The position numbers were made by a program, and so were the translations under genes. The notes beneath the pieces were generated by a model, which ran no database searches, had not been told where the DNA came from, and saw only the letters and a program-made list of their open reading frames with translations. Of a stretch of DNA of 64,000 nt, positions 58,614-64,000 are shown piece by piece. The DNA is from CAWFLT01 sp963816795 (GTDB lineage: Bacteria > Acidobacteriota > Vicinamibacteria > Vicinamibacterales > SCN-69-37), in assembly GCA_963816795.1 (NCBI GenBank), contig CAWFLT010000001.1:186001-250000 (forward strand). The letters run 5' to 3'. How positions within the stretch are numbered: position 1 is the first letter of the stretch; each line of letters begins with the position of its first letter.

Positions 58614-59246
58614 ATGACGCGATCCCAGGTGGATCAGGCCGTGCCTACCGATCGTAGACGTGCTGTCGTCTGGCTGCGTGCCACGGCGTTGGGCTGGCTG
58701 CTGGGTATACCGCTGATCGTCGCGCTGGCATTACTGGGCGAAGCCGTTGGCATCGGCGGCGCGCAGTTTCTGGTCGGCGTCGGTATGGGCGCCGGTCTCG
58801 GCCTCACCCAGGGGCGCGTGATTCGGACGGTGCTCGCGGGCAGCTCGCAGTGGTTCTGGTCGTGTGTCCTCGGACTCGGGGTGCCGTTCGCGGCGTTCGA
58901 TGTCGCGCTGAAGCTCGGCATCGATTTCCCCTATTCGATCTATGTCTGCGTTTTGATCGGCGGCCTGATAGCCGGCATCTGGCAAGCCGTCCTGCTCTGG
59001 CCGCACGTGCGCAACGCGCATCTGTGGGTGGTCGCGAGTCTTGTCGGGTGGAGTCTCGCCGCCTTGACGATTTCCACCGCAGACGTCCTGCAGCGCTCGC
59101 AGTCGCTGCGCGGACTGTGGGGCGCGCTCGCGTTCCTTGGAATCATTGGCGCTGGCGGAGTCGTGCTCGGACTGGTGACCGGCAGCGCATTCGCCCGGTT
59201 CGCGCCGACTGGAGCCGATCGGCGGCAACTGCGGCCAAGTCTATGA
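58614..59246 (+). CDS. Hypothetical multi-pass membrane protein
   Basis: A 210-residue protein with six predicted helices (for example ALGWLLGIPLIVALALLGEA, FLVGVGMGAGLGLTQGRVI and IYVCVLIGGLIAGIWQAVLL). I do not recognise a family. It is rich in Gly-x-Gly and small residues and has no clear catalytic site. Its stop overlaps the ATG of the next gene (ATGA), which in turn overlaps the acyltransferase, so the three form a tight operon. Intact. Confidence 0.65.
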   Translation: MTRSQVDQAVPTDRRRAVVWLRATALGWLLGIPLIVALALLGEAVGIGGAQFLVGVGMGAGLGLTQGRVIRTVLAGSSQWFWSCVLGLGVPFAAFDVALKLGIDFPYSIYVCVLIGGLIAGIWQAVLLWPHVRNAHLWVVASLVGWSLAALTISTADVLQRSQSLRGLWGALAFLGIIGAGGVVLGLVTGSAFARFAPTGADRRQLRPSL

Positions 59247-60157
59247 CTCAGGCACCGCACATGGGCAGGCGTGCCCTGTTGACGAGGCTGGCAAAGACGA
59301 CCGGCGCGCTCATCGCCTTGCCGCTCGGCCTGAAGTCCGCTCTGGCGCAACAGCCGCCGGGGTCTTTCGGCGGGACGACGGCCGGCCAGGCACGCGAGGT
59401 CGACGGCGTCGCTGTGCGCTGGTGCCCGCCTGGGCAGTTCCTCATGGGAAGTCCCGAGAACGAACCGGGCCGCCGGGCGGACGAGCGGCAGGTGCAAGTC
59501 ACGATCTCGACAGGCTTCTGGATGGCGGCCTACGAGGTCACACAGTCGCAATGGCGTCGAATCGTCGGCGCATTTCCGGATCGGCCACCGAGCGCCGAGT
59601 TCGGCGAAGGCGACACCTTCCCGATGTACTGGGTGAACTACGCTGAGGCCGAGACGTTCTGCCGCCGGCTCACCGAACGCGCGCAGAAGTCGAGCGGCCT
59701 GCCCGCGGGGTGGGCGTTCGCGCTGCCGACCGAAGCGCAGTGGGAATACGCCTGCCGCGCCGGCACGACCACGGCGTCGTCATTTGGCGACAACCTCAGC
59801 CGTACGCAAGCCAATATGACCGATCCTCCACCAAGCGGCGCCCGGTTCGGCGCAGGGCTTGGCCGTGCGACGCCGGTCGGGACCTATCCCGCCAATCCGT
59901 GGGGTCTGTACGACATGCACGGCAACATCTTCGAATGGTGCCGCGACTGGTATCACGGGCAATTGCCTGGCGGGACCGATCCGGAGATGACCACAAGGGG
60001 CGTACCCAACGGCGATGGTTCCTACTCTCGCGTGAGGCGTGGCGGGGCCTGGAATGACCCCGCCGTGTACTGCCGTTCGGCGATGCGGCTGCGCTACGAA
60101 CCCGAACGGCGCTCCGATCACATCGGCTTTCGCGTCGCCCTGGTTCCGCAGCGATGA
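59243..60157 (+). CDS. Formylglycine-generating-enzyme-like (SUMF1/EgtB fold) protein
   Basis: A 304-residue exported protein; the basic N-terminus MGRRALLTRLAKTTGALIAL is signal-like. The FGE-sulfatase domain is clear: WCPPGQFLMGSPENEPGRRA, AAYEVTQSQWRRIVG, LPTEAQWEYACRAGTTT, LYDMHGNIFEWCRDWY and RGGAWNDPAVYCRSAMR. Classic FGE copper-site cysteines are not obvious, so it may be a structural or other non-FGE member. No sulfatase is nearby. It is coupled at both ends by ATGA overlaps. Confidence 0.88.
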   Translation: MTQAPHMGRRALLTRLAKTTGALIALPLGLKSALAQQPPGSFGGTTAGQAREVDGVAVRWCPPGQFLMGSPENEPGRRADERQVQVTISTGFWMAAYEVTQSQWRRIVGAFPDRPPSAEFGEGDTFPMYWVNYAEAETFCRRLTERAQKSSGLPAGWAFALPTEAQWEYACRAGTTTASSFGDNLSRTQANMTDPPPSGARFGAGLGRATPVGTYPANPWGLYDMHGNIFEWCRDWYHGQLPGGTDPEMTTRGVPNGDGSYSRVRRGGAWNDPAVYCRSAMRLRYEPERRSDHIGFRVALVPQR

Positions 60158-61335
60158 CGTCCCGACTGACCGCCATCGACGCGCTTCGCGGCGCCGTCAT
60201 GGTCCTCATGGCGCTCGATCACGTCCGCGACTTCTTCCATCGCGGTGCCATGACGGCGTCTCCGACCGACCTCTCCCAGACGACGGTCGCGATCTTTCTC
60301 ACCCGGCTGGTGACGCACGTCTGCGCGCCGGTCTTCGTCTTCACGGCCGGTCTCGGTGCCTATTTCTGGTGGCAACGCGGGCGCACACGGACGCAACTCT
60401 CGACGTTCCTGGTGTCGCGCGGCCTGTGGCTGATTCTCCTCGAATTGACGGTGATGCAGGTCGGGTACTACTTCGATCTCCCGTCACGCAATCCCGTGCT
60501 GCTGCTGGTTCTCTGGGTGATCGGCGCGAGCATGATCGGTCTGGCCGCGCTCGTCTGGCTTCCGATGCGATGGCTCGCCGTGCTCGGAGTCGCGACGATC
60601 GTGCTTCATCATCTGGCCGACGGTGTGGGGGCCGCCGAGCTCGGTCCGGCCGCATGGCTCTGGAACGTGCTGCATCAGGTGGGCGCGTTCCCCGTCGGCA
60701 CGTCGCTCGTGATCGTCGGCTATCCGCTGATTCCGTGGATCGCGATCATGGCGCTGGGATTCTGCTTCGGTCCGGCGTTCGCGCTGCCGCCAGACGCCCG
60801 GCAGCGCCTGTTCGTGCGGCTTGGCGTCGCCATGATGCTCGGCTTCGTGGTGCTGCGCGCGCTCAACGTCTACGGCGATCCCGCGCCGTGGTCCGGCCAG
60901 GCGTCAGCGGCCTTCACGGCGCTGTCCTTCCTCAACACGACGAAGTATCCGCCGTCACTGGCGTTCGTCCTGATGACGCTCGGCCCTGCGCTGCTGGCGC
61001 TGGCGTATCTCGATCGCCGCGCGCCTGCCAGTACCCATCCGCTCGTCGTCTTCGGGCGCGTGCCGTTGTTCTATTTCGTGCTCCACTTCTATCTCGCGCA
61101 CGTCGCGGCCGTGCTCTTCGCGCTGATCCAGTACGGCGGCGCGGCGCTGGCCTTCATCTTCCACCCGGTCCCGTCGATGGGCGGCCCGCGCAACCTGTTT
61201 CCGCCGAACTTCGGCTACGACCTCTGGGTGACGTACGTCGTGTGGGCGGCGATCGTGATCGGCCTGTATCCGGCGTGCCGGTGGTTCGCGCGCCTCAAGG
61301 AGCGGCGTCGGGATTGGTGGTTGAGTTATCTGTAA
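60154..61335 (+). CDS. DUF1624/heparan-glucosaminide N-acetyltransferase-like membrane protein
   Basis: A 393-residue protein with about ten membrane helices. The opening LTAIDALRGAVMVLMALDHV and DFFHRG, then THVCAPVFVFTAGLGAYFW, match the DUF1624 acyltransferase-like family, in which His and Asp near the first helix are thought catalytic. It may transfer an acetyl group across the membrane to an envelope glycan. It is the third gene of the overlapping trio. The 80 bp after it hold irregular CCGTGA-type words. Intact. Confidence 0.85.
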   Translation: MTSRLTAIDALRGAVMVLMALDHVRDFFHRGAMTASPTDLSQTTVAIFLTRLVTHVCAPVFVFTAGLGAYFWWQRGRTRTQLSTFLVSRGLWLILLELTVMQVGYYFDLPSRNPVLLLVLWVIGASMIGLAALVWLPMRWLAVLGVATIVLHHLADGVGAAELGPAAWLWNVLHQVGAFPVGTSLVIVGYPLIPWIAIMALGFCFGPAFALPPDARQRLFVRLGVAMMLGFVVLRALNVYGDPAPWSGQASAAFTALSFLNTTKYPPSLAFVLMTLGPALLALAYLDRRAPASTHPLVVFGRVPLFYFVLHFYLAHVAAVLFALIQYGGAALAFIFHPVPSMGGPRNLFPPNFGYDLWVTYVVWAAIVIGLYPACRWFARLKERRRDWWLSYL

Positions 61336-61415
61336 ACACAAGAAGACAGTCGAGTCCCCTTCTGCCCCCGTGAACTCCGTTCTTCACCGTGAGCCCCGTG
61401 TTAGTTGTCTGTGAT

Positions 61416-62249
61416 CTACTGCCCCCCGCGGCCCCGGCCCCGCCCGGTGCGCACGGTCGACAGCGTATCGATCGGACGCTTCGCCGCCCAGGAAATCGCA
61501 CGCAGGATCATCGGCTGCACGATCGGGTGCGCGAAGTTCTCGTAGAGATGTCCCTGCATCCAGGTGAAGACGCGATAGGGCTGCCCGCCGTCGACCGTGC
61601 GCTCGTATGTCCAGATCTGCGGCACGACTTCCGACTTGTTCGACGGCATCGGCGCCGTGGCCAGCGCATGCAACCCCGGCGCGGTCGTCAGCTTGAAGAA
61701 GGCTTCGTCATCGATCTGAAAGTTGGTGACGCCTTGCATGATCGGATGCGCCGCGTCGGTCACCGTGTAGGCAATCGGCCCGGCCGAGTAGTTGACTTCG
61801 CCGTGTTTCTTGGCCGCGCCGAGGATCGTCGCAAACCAGTCGGGGTCGGGGCCGCACAGCACGTCGTGGAAGGTCACGATGCCGCCGCCGCGCTTGACGA
61901 ACGCCTCGAGCGTCGCGCGTTCCTCTGGCGTCATTTCGCCGGCGTCGCCCTTGTACATCACCATCACGTCGACGCCGGTCAGTTCCTGCGGCAACGGCGC
62001 GTGCAGGCTGCCGTCGACACGAGCGCCGCGCTCGGTGAGAATCTTGCTCCAGTCGGCCAGGAACTGCGGGTAGTCGTGCTGGCCGGGCGCATGGGTCTTG
62101 AGACCAGCGCGGATGTACACCCGCAACGGCGCGGGCGCGGGCGCCTGCGCCACCGCCTGAGCGGCTTGGACATCATCGCGCACCGGCGCGGCCGAGATTG
62201 GGACGAGCGACAGCAATCCGAGACAAGCCAGAGCTGCGGGACGCGTCAT
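61416..62249 (-). CDS. ThuA-domain secreted protein
   Basis: A 277-residue exported protein with a signal peptide (ALACLGLLSLVPISAAPV) and a ThuA/trehalose-utilisation glutamine-amidotransferase-like fold: VMVMYKGDAGEMTPEERATL, FVKRGGGIVTFHDVLCGPD, TDAAHPIMQGV and RVFTWMQGHLYENFAHP. The M19-equivalent ATG is chosen because it starts the signal peptide. Such proteins accompany sugar dehydrogenases in Acidobacteriota and Planctomycetes. It lies 58 bp downstream of a PQQ-type sugar dehydrogenase on the same strand. Intact. Confidence 0.85.
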   Translation of the reverse strand: MTRPAALACLGLLSLVPISAAPVRDDVQAAQAVAQAPAPAPLRVYIRAGLKTHAPGQHDYPQFLADWSKILTERGARVDGSLHAPLPQELTGVDVMVMYKGDAGEMTPEERATLEAFVKRGGGIVTFHDVLCGPDPDWFATILGAAKKHGEVNYSAGPIAYTVTDAAHPIMQGVTNFQIDDEAFFKLTTAPGLHALATAPMPSNKSEVVPQIWTYERTVDGGQPYRVFTWMQGHLYENFAHPIVQPMILRAISWAAKRPIDTLSTVRTGRGRGRGGQ

Positions 62250-62307
62250 GTGTGTCAGGCGGGCTGCCCCTCGACGTGGACCGGGGCAGGCCGGCTCCTC
62301 CATTGGT

Positions 62308-63580
62308 CTATTGCGCCGGTGTGAGTCGAATCAACATGCCTGCCGTGGCGGCCGAGAGGCTCAGGCCAGTGCCGCTCCCGGTCGGGCTCTGCAACGCGAT
62401 GTAGAAATACCCGTCGGGTCCCTGAACGATATCGCGAACGCGGCCGAGTTGATCGAACACCACTTCCTGCCGCGCGACGGCGTTTCCCGCGATCTCGAGC
62501 CGGATGAGCCGCTGCCCGACGAGCGCACTCAAGAACAGGCTCGCGTTCCGCCAGCGCGGATACCGATCGCCGGTGTAAAAGGCCATGCCCGTCGGACCGA
62601 TCGATGGCGTGTAGAACACCACCGGCTCGTCCATGCCGGGCTCGGACGTCTTCGTGATCCCGGTCTGTGTGCCCTTCGTCGCGATGCCCCAGCCGTAGTT
62701 GTGGCCGCGTTCGATGACGTTGACCTCGTCGCCACCACCGGGCCCGTGTTCCGACGACCAGAGTTTGCCGCTGACGGGATCCCAGGCGAACCCCTGCGGA
62801 TTGCGATGCCCGTAGCTCCAGATCGTCGCCACCGCGCCGGTCTTGCCGACGAACGGATTGTCGTTCGGCACCGAACCGTCGGCATTCACGCGGTGGATCT
62901 TGCCGAGCGGGCTCGCGAGATCCTGCGCGTGCTCGAACACGCCGCGATCTCCGAGCGAGAAGAAGAGGTGGCCTTGCCGATCGAACAGCAGGCGGGTCCC
63001 GAAGTGCGACCCGTTCGACGTGTAGAGCGCGGCGGGCGCGCGGAACACCGTCTGCTGATCGGTCCATTCGAGGTTGCGATTGATCTTCCCGCGAATGATC
63101 GTCGTCATCGACGGAATCTGCGGACCGCGTCCGCGACCCTGGGCCGTCCCGGCAGCAGGAGGCGCGGCTGGATCGGCTGGCGGAGCGGGCGGCGGCGTGA
63201 ATCCAGGCAGCACTTCCGAATACCCGAGATAGATCCACCCGTTCTGTGCGTACTCTGGATGGACCTCGACGTCCAGATAGCCGCCGTCCTGCTGGACGTG
63301 CGGCGTCGGCATCCCCTTGACCGCCGCCGACAACACACCCTTCTCGAAGATCCGCAGACGGCCTGGACGCTCGCTGATCAGCAGCCGGCCGTCAGGCAGG
63401 AAGGCCAGCCCGAACGGCGTGTCGAGCTCCTTCGTCAGGACCTCGACCTTCACCGTCTGCAGTTCGGACTTGAGCACGAGCCCGGCGGGATCTGCGACGT
63501 AGGGCTTCGGGACGGGCGGCGCCTGACCTTGGGCCGAGGACGCGGAACGGCGAGGCCACGCACAAACAGGCGCGAGGCAA
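62308..63580 (-). CDS. PQQ-dependent soluble aldose sugar dehydrogenase (N-terminus uncertain)
   Basis: A GSDH/YliI-type six-bladed propeller that oxidises aldoses in the periplasm with PQQ. Motifs: TPFGLAFLPDGRLLISERPG, the catalytic histidine in SNGSHFGTRLLFD, SLGDRG, GHRNPQGFAWDP and SSEHGPGGGDEVN. From about 63530 the frame is sure (APPVPKPYVADPAG). The signal peptide upstream (LASRLFVRGLAV, then ASSAQG) can be joined only with a frame change near 63545. A disordered Pro/Ala insert (PGFTPPPAPPADPAAPPAAG) interrupts an outer loop. Confidence 0.85.
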
Positions 63581-63671
63581 GCACGGCGAGCGCCGAGCGT
63601 GAGCGCACGGGCGTCGGGCTCCGCGCCGCTTGGTAGCCCGCGACGCTCGAACGTTACAGGCGCAGCGTGCT

Positions 63672-63755
63672 TAGCTTTACTTAGGCGCGGGCGTGGGGCC
63701 CCACCCCCGCGCCTCGGGCCCGCGCCAACAGGCGGCGCGGGGTGTCCACTTTGCT
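63672..63755. repeat. GC-rich palindromic repeat, third copy
   Basis: CTTTACTTAGGCGCGGGCGT, then GGGGCCCCACCCCCGCGCCT and CGGGCCCGCGCC...GGCGCGGGGTGTCCACTTTG. It is nearly the same as the two copies at 47226-47368, including the TTTACTTAGG head. It lies upstream of the PQQ dehydrogenase. A short CTCTTCTCCGTG word repeated twice (63758-63788) follows. Confidence 0.75.
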
Positions 63756-63769
63756 CTTCTCCGTGCTCT

Positions 63770-64000
63770 CTAGCTCTTCTCCGTGTCCTCGCTCCAGATC
63801 AGACAACTCCTGCAGTAGGCCATGCTCTTCGCGAGTTCGGCCATTCGGTCGGAGCCCGCCGGGACGGGATACTCGAACTCCAGCGTCGCCTGGAACTTCC
63901 ACTTCTTGTCGCGCATCATCTGAAGGACTTCCTTGACCGGCGTGTCGCCCTCGCCGAACGGCACATTCGGGCCGTTGTTCGCCTTGCGGTCCTTGACGTG
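63770..64000 (-). CDS. Sugar phosphate isomerase/epimerase-like TIM-barrel protein (C-terminal part)
   Basis: Only the last 76 codons are inside the window; the frame is open to base 64000. HVKDRKANNGPNVPFGEGDT, then VKEVLQMMRDKKWKFQATLE and FEYPVPAGSDRMAELAKSM, match the end of AP-endonuclease-2-type TIM barrels (xylose-isomerase-like). The His and Glu in HVKDR and TLEFEYP would be metal ligands. Context is sugar oxidation. Confidence 0.75.
   Translation of the reverse strand, partial: HVKDRKANNGPNVPFGEGDTPVKEVLQMMRDKKWKFQATLEFEYPVPAGSDRMAELAKSMAYCRSCLIWSEDTEKS

Noticed and set aside
1..64000. Genome-wide programmed +1 frameshifting
   Set aside because: No shared slippery codon or zero-frame stop at the sites, several sites in one gene, and many long genes without any; assembly insertions are simpler.

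Overview
The window is a high-GC bacterial chromosome fragment, most likely Acidobacteriota and probably class Vicinamibacteria. This is inferred from content: a secreted protein of the VWFA-related Acidobacterial type (24407-25324), PVC-type dehydrogenase/cytochrome fusions, DUF3500, NIPSNAP, several secreted S9/M16/amidohydrolase enzymes, and very repeat-rich intergenic DNA. No rRNA, tRNA, phage, plasmid or transposase gene was seen.

Layout. 1-8.5 kb: alpha-2-macroglobulin plus penicillin-binding protein 1C, a YgjP-type metallopeptidase and a secreted haem/copper-type protein. 8.5-15.3 kb: two runs of minus-strand housekeeping genes (PP2C-type phosphatase, exonuclease III, aminotransferase, TolB-like propeller; RNA methyltransferase, GNAT protein). 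15.3-24.4 kb: TonB-dependent receptor, 4-alpha-glucanotransferase with an aminotransferase, a catalytic/non-catalytic M16 protease pair and a Tat-exported metallo-beta-lactamase-fold protein. 24.4-34 kb: VWA/helical-repeat pair, S9 peptidase, DinB, and a peptidase-propeller-barrel fusion. 34-39.4 kb: DoxX under a MarR regulator with two identical operators, then two divergent D-aminoacylase-type amidohydrolases. 39.4-47.2 kb: respiratory block with cytochrome oxidase I-III-II, a rhodanese, and a selenocysteine-containing formate dehydrogenase with its iron-sulfur subunit. 47.4-64 kb: sugar and sugar-acid catabolism (SDRs, Gfo/Idh/MocA, RhaM, IlvD/Edd dehydratase, FAH hydrolase, ThuA, PQQ-type sugar dehydrogenase, TIM-barrel protein) plus a coupled membrane/FGE/acyltransferase trio.

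Three things stand out. First, the formate dehydrogenase gene has an in-frame TGA at 43861-43863 followed by a bacterial SECIS hairpin, so it encodes a selenoprotein that ordinary gene calling splits in two. Second, intergenic DNA is full of palindromic and short-word repeats: a 23-bp family in three arrays, a REP-like palindrome of which three copies lie in frame inside the formate dehydrogenase gene, a larger GC palindrome that supplies the stop codon of the iron-sulfur subunit, a perfect 22-bp-arm palindrome in the cox operon and a diverged inverted element of about 600 bp. Third, about twenty genes are broken by roughly thirty single-base frame changes, nearly all in the +1 (extra base) sense on both strands. 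The encoded proteins are otherwise well conserved across the breaks, so residual assembly insertions are the simplest explanation; such genes are described as one CDS with break positions.
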